11,166 bases of DNA, taken from positions 1 to 11,166 of the forward strand of contig JAPTWR010000041.1 of the NCBI GenBank assembly GCA_028065135.1. Reading direction: 5' to 3'. A program made the position numbers and the translations under genes. The notes beneath the pieces were generated by a model that was not told the DNA's origin, did not search any database, and saw nothing but the letters and a program-made list of their open reading frames with translations. Every line of letters starts with the position of its first letter. Within the stretch, counting starts at the first letter, position 1. The DNA is from Acidithiobacillus sp. Lineage in GTDB: Bacteria > Pseudomonadota > Gammaproteobacteria > Acidithiobacillales > Acidithiobacillaceae. Shown in pieces: positions 1 to 7,457 of this stretch.

Positions 1-55
1 ATACTGGTCATGCTCCGTACCTTTAGTAACACCGCGTTGAAATACATGCAGCAAA

Positions 56-115
56 GTTACCAGTTTTATTGACAAGTTACCATCTTTATTTTATTGTTAC
101 CAACTTTATTTAACT
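56..115. repeat. Three tandem 20-bp repeats, probable transposon-end binding sites
   Basis: Three copies of GTTACCAnnTTTATT begin at 56, 76 and 96, an exact 20-bp period. On the minus strand they read AATAAAnnTGGTAAC, preceded by TGTAGGAG (121 back to 114). Just beyond them a minus-strand ATG (11-9) has GGAG about 2 to 5 bases before it. Short regularly spaced repeats just inside a TGT terminus and just upstream of a gene are typical of IS21-family and Tn7-like ends, where the transposase binds several sites. I infer the left end of such an element, with its first gene running off the left edge of the window. Only three or four codons of that gene are inside, so it is not called. Confidence 0.5.
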
Positions 116-135
116 CCTACAATTTTGTGTTAACG

Positions 136-276
136 GACAAAAAAGTATCATCCTGAAAACTCCGTAACCAATTGATTTCATATTCCATGGATTTAACATA
201 AAAATGAATGTTTCATCCTGGATCATTATGCTAAAAATTACATAACGACTTTCCCAGACAAAAAAGTATCATCCTG
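136..276. repeat. 20-bp direct repeat pair (136-155 and 257-276)
   Basis: The 20-mer GACAAAAAAGTATCATCCTG occurs identically at 136-155 and 257-276, 121 bp apart in the same orientation. A partial copy (TTTCATCCTGG) lies near 211-221. The first copy follows TGTTAACG (128-135), so it may be the inner repeat of a second transposon end facing right. That end would abut the left-facing TGTAGGAG end with about six bases between them. The interval is AT-rich and has no coding potential. A transposase or regulator binding array is an inference. Confidence 0.4.
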
Positions 277-305
277 GCATCCCGAGGATTTTCTGCCCCC
301 TCGGC

Positions 306-658
306 GTGCTCTTTACTGTCAATCAGGGTCCCCCACTGGGACTGATCCATCACTCTGACTGCGGCAGCCAGTATTGCGCTAAGGTGTATCGCGCTATTCT
401 CCAAGAAAACGGCCTGGTCCCCCGGTGGCTTCCATGTCGAGAAAGGGCAATTGCTATGATAACGCCCCCATCGAGAGCTTCTTGGGCAGCCTTAAAAATG
501 AAATGGTCCACCACCAACGCTTCGAGACTCGGGCACAGGCTGATTCGGCTATTCGGGAATACATCGAGATTTTTTACAACCGCCAACGCCGGCATTCACG
601 GATTAGTTATCTGGCTCCCGCTGTGTTCGCACAGTCTTTCACACGGTCTGCCGCTTGA
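306..658 (+). pseudogene. IS3-family transposase OrfB remnant, 5'-truncated and frameshifted
   Basis: This is the C-terminal part of the DDE integrase core of an IS3-family OrfB transposase. The frame at 306 reads LIHHSDCGSQY, which contains the second catalytic Asp, and continues to NGLVP. The frame then changes near 420-430, and reading resumes from about 431 as SMSRKGNCYDNAPIESF, which contains the catalytic Glu. It continues through the family-typical FYNRQRRHSRISYLAP to a TGA at 656-658. Compared with the usual continuous NGLVPSMSRKG, about 8 extra bases sit at the junction, which accounts for the shift. The first catalytic Asp, the helix-turn-helix region and OrfA are missing. The gene cannot make a working transposase. 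It lies directly downstream of cluster 1 in the opposite orientation. Confidence 0.85.
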
Positions 659-694
659 AGTGGGACTGTCTATACTATCGCTAGGACACTTCAA
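655..694. repeat. Right end of the IS3 remnant, with an 8-bp inverted repeat
   Basis: TTGAAGTG (655-662) and CACTTCAA (687-694) form a perfect 8-bp inverted repeat with a 24-base loop. It begins at the transposase stop codon. Read from the outside this gives TGAAGTGTCC, resembling an IS terminal repeat, so I place the IS right end near 693. The end lies only about four bases from the stop codon (700-698) of the receiver-domain gene. The same palindrome could act as a weak terminator for the minus-strand operon, but no T-run follows it. Confidence 0.45.
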
Positions 695-697
695 CTC

Positions 698-2359
698 TTA
701 CCGATCTGCCTTTAGTCGTAGCCATTCCGCTTCAAGTACGCCAATGCGGGAGAATGATGTGCCAATGTCGTGAGCGATGCGCTGAGCGTGGCTTGGTTTA
801 AGTTGTGCTATCCACTCAAATGTCTTTGCAGACTTACCAGTGAACATGAATTTGGCACTGTCATTATCTTTTTCCGCTACGACCATTCCCTCTGCTGCGG
901 CTTCGAAGTCTTCCAACCAAAGCTGATCGCGTGGTTTACCCATGCTGAAGAGTTCGACAAAACTTTTATCTTCTGGAAGTTCGACGACAATACCCTTCGA
1001 TGACTCTCCCTTGTTGTCAGCCCGCAGCTCCCAAAAAGGGAAGCTGTACGGGGTAGTTTGTTTCAGACGCACACAATCGCATTGTGGCATCAGACAAATT
1101 GCGTATACGGCCGTGCCTTCTGCGCCCGGTTTGACATATCGGATAATAGTTCCAAACTCAAGCGTGCGTTTGTCCCCATACTGAGTACGAGATGTGTAAA
1201 GCGCGGCAAGGCGCTGCTGTGCTGAAATATTCTCAGTGTCCAATTCATCGTGCAAGGCTTTTAAAGCCTCTGGGGTGAGACTGACCTTTTTATTGATTGT
1301 ACGCGGTCCACACTTCAGAAGTTTATTGGGGAGCCTGCCTGGTGGTGCATCTGTTGCACCTGATTTAAGTGTCCAAACAGTTTGGATTCCCATTTGCTCG
1401 ATTTTATCTTCAGCAAGTGTTTTTGCCTCGTCTGGGTCAATCCAATTATCCACCATGACCGCTAGAGCTTCCTCTGCCAATAATTCAGGAATCTGCTCAA
1501 AGGCATCGTCGCCGGGCAGGATCAAACCACGGTGCGCAAGGAAGGCGCCATCCATCCCTTTCTGGAATTTATCTAGGATTTTCTTCGTGTTGGTTCGGAT
1601 GCTGGCTAGACCGTGTAATGCTATCGAAGGCAGAATCCCCTCATGCATGGAGGCGAACTCCCCAATAATTCGCTGCGCCAAATTTTCTTCTTTGACCTCG
1701 GCCGCATCCATCTGATCTGCGGGCCTACCAGATGTAGGCTTACCCAAGACAATAATACGCGCTGAACCAGCATTTAATTTGTACTCACCGTCTGCTTTGA
1801 CATCCAAACCACCCTGGTTCAGGTATCCGAAAAGTTCTAGAGCCACATGCTTAAGATTTTGTGTGGAAGTATAAATCGCGCACAACCGCACATGGTGTGG
1901 TACTGTGGTTTGGGCTGATGACACCAAGCCTTGCACCAACTTTTTGACCTTCTTGCCTGGTTCCTTGTGGAAATCCCAGTCTAGAATTACGACGTCGGCG
2001 CGTTCACACAGTTTAAAAATATCTGAGTCCGAGTCCGTTGGAAAATCCTGCTGCGGCTCATACAACGCGCAAACCATTCGTTCGCGGGCAAAAGACTCTA
2101 CAAGCTGCTTCGGATGGAAGCGACCACCACTAGTTTGATGAGCCGCTAACTGCTCATCAGGTACCCCAGCATGCGCTTCAACTATTGCCTCTTCTGTCGG
2201 CTCCATTGGCTTAGCGAATATTTGCATTGTTGTCGGGGTGGTGACTTCGATCTCAACGGAGTTCGACGGTACTGGCAGATAGATTTCATCATCGACGAAT
2301 ACAATGCTTTGTAGGTATTTGCGCGCTGCCTGCTTGGCGAATTCCTGAGTTGATATCAA
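698..2359 (-). CDS. Receiver-domain protein with unknown C-terminal domain (response-regulator-like)
   Basis: This 553-aa protein is proposed as the phosphoacceptor partner of the upstream kinase-like gene. The N-terminal ~210 residues carry every key receiver position: acidic pair D23-D24 in IVFVDDE, phosphoacceptor D127 in DVVILDWDF, T164 in CAIYTS, and K207-P208 in IVLGKP. The first and third strands are farther apart than in CheY because of an insertion at about residues 28-85. Residues ~215-553 match no DNA-binding or nuclease domain I recognise; a PQCDCVRL motif sits at 425-432. I chose TTG (2359-2357) as the start. It overlaps the kinase stop as TTGA and has GGAG seven bases upstream. 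An ATG at 2428 is possible but would add 23 residues that overlap the kinase gene. It resembles the family annotated as 'response regulator receiver domain' (Response_reg_2-like). The effector function is unknown. Confidence 0.8.
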   Translation of the reverse strand: MISTQEFAKQAARKYLQSIVFVDDEIYLPVPSNSVEIEVTTPTTMQIFAKPMEPTEEAIVEAHAGVPDEQLAAHQTSGGRFHPKQLVESFARERMVCALYEPQQDFPTDSDSDIFKLCERADVVILDWDFHKEPGKKVKKLVQGLVSSAQTTVPHHVRLCAIYTSTQNLKHVALELFGYLNQGGLDVKADGEYKLNAGSARIIVLGKPTSGRPADQMDAAEVKEENLAQRIIGEFASMHEGILPSIALHGLASIRTNTKKILDKFQKGMDGAFLAHRGLILPGDDAFEQIPELLAEEALAVMVDNWIDPDEAKTLAEDKIEQMGIQTVWTLKSGATDAPPGRLPNKLLKCGPRTINKKVSLTPEALKALHDELDTENISAQQRLAALYTSRTQYGDKRTLEFGTIIRYVKPGAEGTAVYAICLMPQCDCVRLKQTTPYSFPFWELRADNKGESSKGIVVELPEDKSFVELFSMGKPRDQLWLEDFEAAAEGMVVAEKDNDSAKFMFTGKSAKTFEWIAQLKPSHAQRIAHDIGTSFSRIGVLEAEWLRLKADR

Positions 2360-5352
2360 CTTTGTTCTCCGATGTTCTTGATCAGAATTGCGAAGGTCAC
2401 GGTGTATCCTGAGCGAGGGGGTATGCATAGAGTCAACTTCATCCCTTCAGCCTCAAGTGCCTTCGCCGAGATGAACAGACCTAAGCCCCGCCCGCCCGTT
2501 TTTCGGCTGAAACCTCGTTCGAAAATCCTTTGGGCGTCATAGGACTCAATTATCGGCCCGTTATTGGAAATGTAGAGGCCCTCTTCATCAGCATGCAGTT
2601 CAATCCGGCGGTCAGCCGGGATCACATTTAACCAGTGAAGGGCGTTATCGATAGTATTGATAACGGCTGGATACAGGGTTGAGGGATAACACACTACAAC
2701 CGCCTCAAGGAACGCATCGGTTGGCACAAGTTCAACCTTATGGCGCTCGAGGCGATTGGTGAACAGATCGACGCAATAATTGCGTATATCTTTCCCATCA
2801 ATTTTTATTGATGAGCGATGCAGACGTCGCTGCAATGGGGTGAATAGATTGAGATGGCCATCAAGGTGTTCGAAATTGGAGCGAATGGACTCGTAGAGCG
2901 GTCGGAGTCCGTCGCTTCTGCGGGAAATTTGCCCTAGTTCCTGAACGCTTGTCCGGACACGTTTGATGGAGGCCGCAAACTCGTGATTAATGATCGCTAC
3001 AGCCAGACCAAGCTGAACCATTTCGAAGTCTTCATCAGCCTGTTCCTCGAGCGCCATCATGCGCTCCTCCATGGCTTGCATGACTTGGGCCGGCTCTTCG
3101 CCATCCGAGGCTCGAAGGTTTTCTGCCAAGGATGCCAGCATGTCACGGGCGGCCATCAGCGCATCACGGTGTCGCCCCTCTATTTCAGTTAGCTGTTCTT
3201 CCCAGCCCCGACGCATCTTGTCGATCCGATCAGGATCCATCCCAACCAAATCCGTCCGGTTAAGGTCTGCCTGAATCGATCTTACAGTTTCATCCAGTGC
3301 GAGGCGTGCACGCTCTGTGATGGTGAATACGGTTTGTCTTGTGTCAGTGGCGGTAGCGTTGGCTTGGCGGACTGCTTCGGTAAGCTCCCTTTTGCGTTCT
3401 GTGGCTAAGGATTTGATTCGTTCCTCAAGGCGCTTTCGCTGATCCACGTAAATTCGGGCTTGTGCAGCGACTGATCCCAGGGAGGTGGCAACCTGATGTT
3501 CGAACGGTGAGAAGATTTCGGTTTCTAGGCGTTCTCGCTCGATTACATAAGCGTCCCAATTACGTAGCAGCTCCTTGGTTAGAGCTACCCCGGTAGGGCG
3601 CCTCTTTGTGTACTTCTCCCGAAGCCTGGTAAGGGTGCCGATAGCTTCTTGTTCGGCTCGAATGAGAGCGGCGGCAGCTTTGTCTTGATCGGGAAGCTTG
3701 GCTGCCGCATCCATGCGCGATTGCGTCAGGTGCATTAGGTTGGCAATCTCTGTCGCAGGTAATCCCGATTTCAGGTCTTCAGCAAATGAGTCCAAGGCGT
3801 TTGCGAAATTTCGTCTTTTTGTCGCAGAGCGCTTCTGTTGGCGCTCAAGGACAGCGGAGCGCTTTCGCATTTCAGCCTGAGCGATTTCGAATGCATCGGT
3901 GTTGGCACCACTTTTCCTGAAAAACTCTGCTGCTATCTGAATAAGGAGATTGATCAAGATGTCGCGGATCTGACGGTATGCCTCGTTTTGCTGGAAGCCT
4001 TCTCGGCCGGCCTTTTCTTGCAAATCGTGATTGACAGATCTCGTCAGGAGTACAGCGCCAAACATGCGCCGAAAGGAGAAGAAGTAATACCCGGCTCCCT
4101 TGTTGCGTCGCTTTTCGACATCGATCCAGTCGAAAGAGTAATCGCCATATGGCAGGATACGCACGCCATCTCTATATACATAGAGACCCCCGATGTGTTC
4201 AAGTTTCTCATTTAGTGGGTGGTACAGTTCTGGCGAAAGACGGGACTCTGCTGATCGCCCCATAAGGTACCCAAAATTGACAGTGAAGGCCCCGCACTTC
4301 GTCGCCTTCCCGTTCGCCCCCCCCCAAGGGATAACTAGTTCTGGATAATCCTTGTCATAGACACGCAATCTTCCAGAAAACTGACCGAACTCATCGACCC
4401 TTCCTTCAAGGAGATGGTCTGATAATTCGATCAACTCATGGTGTGTGAAGAACGTCGCCGGATCAAGAAGCTCCTCGCCAAAGGTGTCGCCGCTTCGCCA
4501 CCGCCGGAACGACGTGCGCAAACGAGGAATACGTTCCTCACCAAAAACAGAATCCGAAAAACCCAGCAGGTGCTTTCTGAATCCATAGTTATCTTCCTGA
4601 TCTTCACTAGTCAACTCTATTTTGATAACAGGGTTACTGGGCGCGATTAAGAAATGAGTCCCGGTACTATCCGCTTCGAGTGCCAGATGTCTTTCTTCCG
4701 AGGTCTTCAAGAAGTTGTAAACACTAGCGAGATCTGGCTGAAAAGCTTCGATCTGGGCGATGATGTGGTCAACCTTGACTTCGGGGTGATTAGTGTGAAT
4801 ACGGTGGGCGCATGCAGTGAGTTGGCTGCGCATCTTCTGGAGAAGTTCGACGCTGGGCAGGCCGTTAGAGACTGTTTCGACTGGAATTTCGATTTCTTCA
4901 AGATTTAGCCCGGGGATTTCGAACAGGCCCCAATGTACCCAGCCTACGACGAGATTGTGCAGTCCGTCGTCGCGCACAGCGCGGGACAATATAAGTGTTT
5001 GCTGACCGAGCAATGCAATCGCGAGTCGCCCGATTCCCTTCTCACCAGTGATCGGGCGTGGTTCGCCCCCTTTCGGGCGATAGGGAGGGGTGCTTTCTAC
5101 GGCCTTGCTTTCGGTGCCGAGTACCAGCCACTTGTTCACGAAGTCATCTTGAGTCATGCCCGTGCCGTCGTCGCGAACAATCAGGAAGCCTTCACCATCC
5201 ATGCTGAAATCTTCGAAGTAATCGACTGCGATGTGGTTTGCATATGCGTCGTGGGCGTTTTTGAACAGCTCTACCAGAGCGTTCTGCACCCCGGCAATCT
5301 GCTGCCTCCCCAACATATCGACCGCACGGGCACGTGTTTGAATTCTAGCCAT
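2356..5352 (-). CDS. Dual-GHKL protein: MutL/HSP90/MORC-like ATPase, coiled coil and histidine-kinase-like module
   Basis: This 998-aa cytoplasmic protein has no visible membrane segment. Residues ~1-200 form a GHKL ATPase of the HATPase_c_3 type. It has E28-x3-N32-x2-D35 in ELFKNAHDAYA, D62-G-T-G-M in the second box, and G103-E-K-G-I-G in the third. Residues ~200-470 probably form the transducer region. Residues ~490-775 are rich in Glu, Arg, Lys and Ala and look like a long coiled coil. The C-terminal ~220 residues resemble a histidine kinase: INHEF with candidate phosphohistidine H790, an N-box (INTIDNAL, ~898-905), NNGP at 930-933, IFERGFSRK, and GGRGLGLFIS from 953. The usual Asp of the second box is Asn here. 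The start overlaps the methyltransferase end by 8 nt, and the stop overlaps the receiver gene start. Sensing by the N-terminal ATPase with phosphotransfer to the receiver is inferred. Confidence 0.85.
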   Translation of the reverse strand: MARIQTRARAVDMLGRQQIAGVQNALVELFKNAHDAYANHIAVDYFEDFSMDGEGFLIVRDDGTGMTQDDFVNKWLVLGTESKAVESTPPYRPKGGEPRPITGEKGIGRLAIALLGQQTLILSRAVRDDGLHNLVVGWVHWGLFEIPGLNLEEIEIPVETVSNGLPSVELLQKMRSQLTACAHRIHTNHPEVKVDHIIAQIEAFQPDLASVYNFLKTSEERHLALEADSTGTHFLIAPSNPVIKIELTSEDQEDNYGFRKHLLGFSDSVFGEERIPRLRTSFRRWRSGDTFGEELLDPATFFTHHELIELSDHLLEGRVDEFGQFSGRLRVYDKDYPELVIPWGGANGKATKCGAFTVNFGYLMGRSAESRLSPELYHPLNEKLEHIGGLYVYRDGVRILPYGDYSFDWIDVEKRRNKGAGYYFFSFRRMFGAVLLTRSVNHDLQEKAGREGFQQNEAYRQIRDILINLLIQIAAEFFRKSGANTDAFEIAQAEMRKRSAVLERQQKRSATKRRNFANALDSFAEDLKSGLPATEIANLMHLTQSRMDAAAKLPDQDKAAAALIRAEQEAIGTLTRLREKYTKRRPTGVALTKELLRNWDAYVIERERLETEIFSPFEHQVATSLGSVAAQARIYVDQRKRLEERIKSLATERKRELTEAVRQANATATDTRQTVFTITERARLALDETVRSIQADLNRTDLVGMDPDRIDKMRRGWEEQLTEIEGRHRDALMAARDMLASLAENLRASDGEEPAQVMQAMEERMMALEEQADEDFEMVQLGLAVAIINHEFAASIKRVRTSVQELGQISRRSDGLRPLYESIRSNFEHLDGHLNLFTPLQRRLHRSSIKIDGKDIRNYCVDLFTNRLERHKVELVPTDAFLEAVVVCYPSTLYPAVINTIDNALHWLNVIPADRRIELHADEEGLYISNNGPIIESYDAQRIFERGFSRKTGGRGLGLFISAKALEAEGMKLTLCIPPRSGYTVTFAILIKNIGEQS
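2367..2370 (-). promoter_or_regulatory. Ribosome binding site deciding the TTG start of the receiver gene
   Basis: Minus-strand GGAG is followed by AACAAAG (7 nt) and then TTGA. TTG is the proposed start and TGA the kinase-gene stop. This arrangement suggests translational coupling and supports the shorter protein over the upstream ATG. Confidence 0.6.
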
Positions 5353-6433
5353 TACGCACCGATTTCAGGTGCTCACCGATCCGCTTTGCTAATGCTGGTG
5401 GTACCGCGTTGCCAATCTGGCGTGCCAAGGAGGTTAGATTCTTCGCATGGAATTGGTAATCTGGAGGGAAGGTTTGGAGTGTAGCACCCTCACGAATGGA
5501 GATAGCTCGGTTTTCCTCAGGGTGACCAAAACGGCCATTCGAGAGACTGATGAACCTCGTAGTGATTGTCGGGGCCGGCTTGTTCCAAGTCATGCGGCCA
5601 TAAACGTCCCTGAATATGTGGTCTTTGCCACGGTAGGCGTCAATCTGGAGGTCTGGATGGTTAGCCCAGGCTGTGCGGTCGCCACCAGACGCGGGGGTCA
5701 ACGTGATCCTTTGTAGATTCTTTTCCGAGAGGGCTGCGGCAGTATGCAGGAATGGGGTGTTGTCCCGGTGACCATTTTCGATCCTTGCGAATCCGTTATT
5801 TACCCCGATGAAGTCGGCAACCTTTGGGTAAGCTGCTGTGGAGATGGTTGGCAAGGGGGTGATGGAGGAAACTCGAGAGGCAATCAGCAGATAGCGTTTC
5901 CGGTTCTGTGGAACCCCGTAGTGATTTGCGTTGATAATGCCATCGTTGTAGTTGTAGCCTTGGGCAGAGAGAAAACTAAGGAATTCAACGAGAATCGCAT
6001 TATCTTTACGGTTGTATAGGCCCGGCACGTTTTCGACAATTACATATCCCGGTCGAAAGTGCCGAATGAACCGTTGAAATTGCCGTAACAAGAAAGCTGT
6101 CTTCAAGGATTTCGTCTTGTCGGTGCGGATCTTGCTCCAGAATTGGCAAGGACTACATCCACAAAAGACTAAATCAGGGTCGTCCCGTTCGAGCTTCAGT
6201 CGTCTCCCAAGTTCGGGTGAACTCAACGTGGTTATGTCATGACGAATATACTTCGCTCCGGGTATATTGGCTTCATAGGTTTTCTTACAGTCGACGGAAT
6301 TGTCGACACCAGCCAGAACTTGGATTCCCGCCTGAGATAGCCCGAAGCTCATACCACCCGAACCGCAGAAAAAATCGACGGCACGAAGAAAAGATGTATC
6401 ACTGAGGTTCGGAGTGTTTTCTAGCATGGACAT
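5345..6433 (-). CDS. DNA (cytosine-5) methyltransferase of cluster 1
   Basis: This 362-aa protein has the normal length and motif order for a C5 cytosine methyltransferase, which moves a methyl group from S-adenosylmethionine to C5 of cytosine in DNA. Motif I is DFFCGSGG (20-27). The motif IV catalytic Cys is C96 in SPCQFW, where the more common form is PCQPFS. Motif VI is ENVPGL (E134), motif VIII is QNRKRY (176-181), the motif IX region is near residue 319 (LQTFPPDY), and motif X is GNAVPP (341-346). The target-recognition region (~190-285) is short, and the target site cannot be read from sequence. It starts 10 nt after the upstream gene and ends within the ATPase gene. No strong ribosome binding site stands out; GGAG lies ~15 nt upstream, and an ATG at 6427 is an alternative start. 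It probably protects self DNA in a larger defence system. Confidence 0.93.
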   Translation of the reverse strand: MSMLENTPNLSDTSFLRAVDFFCGSGGMSFGLSQAGIQVLAGVDNSVDCKKTYEANIPGAKYIRHDITTLSSPELGRRLKLERDDPDLVFCGCSPCQFWSKIRTDKTKSLKTAFLLRQFQRFIRHFRPGYVIVENVPGLYNRKDNAILVEFLSFLSAQGYNYNDGIINANHYGVPQNRKRYLLIASRVSSITPLPTISTAAYPKVADFIGVNNGFARIENGHRDNTPFLHTAAALSEKNLQRITLTPASGGDRTAWANHPDLQIDAYRGKDHIFRDVYGRMTWNKPAPTITTRFISLSNGRFGHPEENRAISIREGATLQTFPPDYQFHAKNLTSLARQIGNAVPPALAKRIGEHLKSVRNG

Positions 6434-6443
6434 AATTGACTAT

Positions 6444-7457
6444 TTATTCTCCAAAATCATTCACCCGGTTATTTACAGCATTATAGAGGTCAAATACAGC
6501 CTGTTGAACATCGCCTCCTTCCTGTTCCATACGGTTTGAAATGTTGAGATGGTTAGAATGAAACGTTGTCATGAATGCCCTCACCAGGCTTTCCGGCCGG
6601 GACTCTTGGCGCAGGAAGAAACCTACGGAAAAAGCCGTGGCATAGTTCCATGGGGCTCCTCCATCAGCAATGCTTATGTTTTCATCAGAATAGAAGCGAC
6701 TTGCCCCATTAAAGTCTACGACGAAACAGTGGTTGAAGCTTAGGTTACATATCACCACTGCGTCGATATTGGGAAGGTCTGCGGTTGATGGCACAAGCCC
6801 CTCTTTCGCCAACTTGTTGCATATCCCGTGCGGGCTAACGAAAGAGGTCAGCGCATCGACATACTCGTCAAGATCGTTGCAACACAGCAGGACGACGCTG
6901 AGTCCACCCTTTGGCCGAACCAACTGAGCATTAGCATCTTTCAGAAAACGTCCAATGTTTGTGGCGCAGTTACTAGAGAATCTCATCCCCTGACCGTATA
7001 GGTCTCCTGTCTCGGACTGAGGCAAAAAGATTTTGATGGAAGGTGCGTCATTGTCTATTGGTTTCGGGGAGAATGTTTTTACCCCGACGTTGAACACATG
7101 GCCATCGGCCGCAAAGGAAAAATCGAAGCTCTTTGCCGGACCGATGCCCGAAGGGAGGACTCCTTCTACCTGGCACCTGAATTTTTCGGGAAAATTCTTC
7201 ATGAAATAGCCCGCTGCTGCAAGTTCGCAGGTGTGATTGATGTAGCCACCGTTCTTTTCGTCGCGCAAGGCCTTTATGAAAATGTCTTCGAGCTTTCTTG
7301 TGTCGTACCCAGCGGCTCTCAAGTCGGTCAGGATGGAAACAAATCCTTCAAAATACTCATTTACCACACCTTGTGCTTGAGGGTAAGCGCGGTCCATTAG
7401 CAACGATCTGATGATGTTGATCCACTCCTTGTCAGAAGTGGAGGTTGTAGCGCCCAT
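6444..7457 (-). CDS. Unrecognised protein, possible PD-(D/E)XK restriction-like nuclease
   Basis: This 337-aa protein is the first gene of the minus-strand operon, and I do not recognise a named family. An N-terminal helical region (~1-90) includes E79 in a helix. It is followed by SFDFSFAADGHVFNVGVKT (110-128). Such a D-x(n)-hydrophobic-x-K pattern across two strands, after a helix with a Glu, recalls PD-(D/E)XK nucleases, with D112 and K127 as candidate catalytic residues. The Glu two residues before the Lys would be Gly125, so the site is either degenerate or uses a relocated acid. The C-terminal two thirds contain hydrophobic strand-like segments such as LSVVLLCC and DAVVICNLSF. A stop lies 15 nt before the ATG, which fixes the 5' limit. 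The position beside a methyltransferase makes a nuclease role plausible but unproven; a specificity or sensor role is the alternative. Confidence 0.7.
   Translation of the reverse strand: MGATTSTSDKEWINIIRSLLMDRAYPQAQGVVNEYFEGFVSILTDLRAAGYDTRKLEDIFIKALRDEKNGGYINHTCELAAAGYFMKNFPEKFRCQVEGVLPSGIGPAKSFDFSFAADGHVFNVGVKTFSPKPIDNDAPSIKIFLPQSETGDLYGQGMRFSSNCATNIGRFLKDANAQLVRPKGGLSVVLLCCNDLDEYVDALTSFVSPHGICNKLAKEGLVPSTADLPNIDAVVICNLSFNHCFVVDFNGASRFYSDENISIADGGAPWNYATAFSVGFFLRQESRPESLVRAFMTTFHSNHLNISNRMEQEGGDVQQAVFDLYNAVNNRVNDFGE

Larger units (their letters stand above)
1..305. other. AT-rich non-coding mobile-element debris
   Basis: No gene is supported here. The stretch is markedly more AT-rich than everything to its right and holds the two repeat families described separately. 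It ends where recognisable IS3 transposase sequence begins. The likely history is nested or adjacent insertions of different elements. Confidence 0.5.

Noticed and set aside
56..276. CRISPR-like repeats
   Set aside because: The 20-bp tandem copies have no unique spacers and the other pair is 121 bp apart, with no cas genes, so a transposon-end array fits better.
2360..2428. ATG start at 2428 for the receiver gene
   Set aside because: It would overlap the kinase gene by 73 bases and lacks the well-placed GGAG that precedes the TTG at 2359.
4933..5484. 183-codon plus-strand frame
   Set aside because: It is antisense to the N-terminal ATPase domain and the methyltransferase C-terminus, both with clear motifs.
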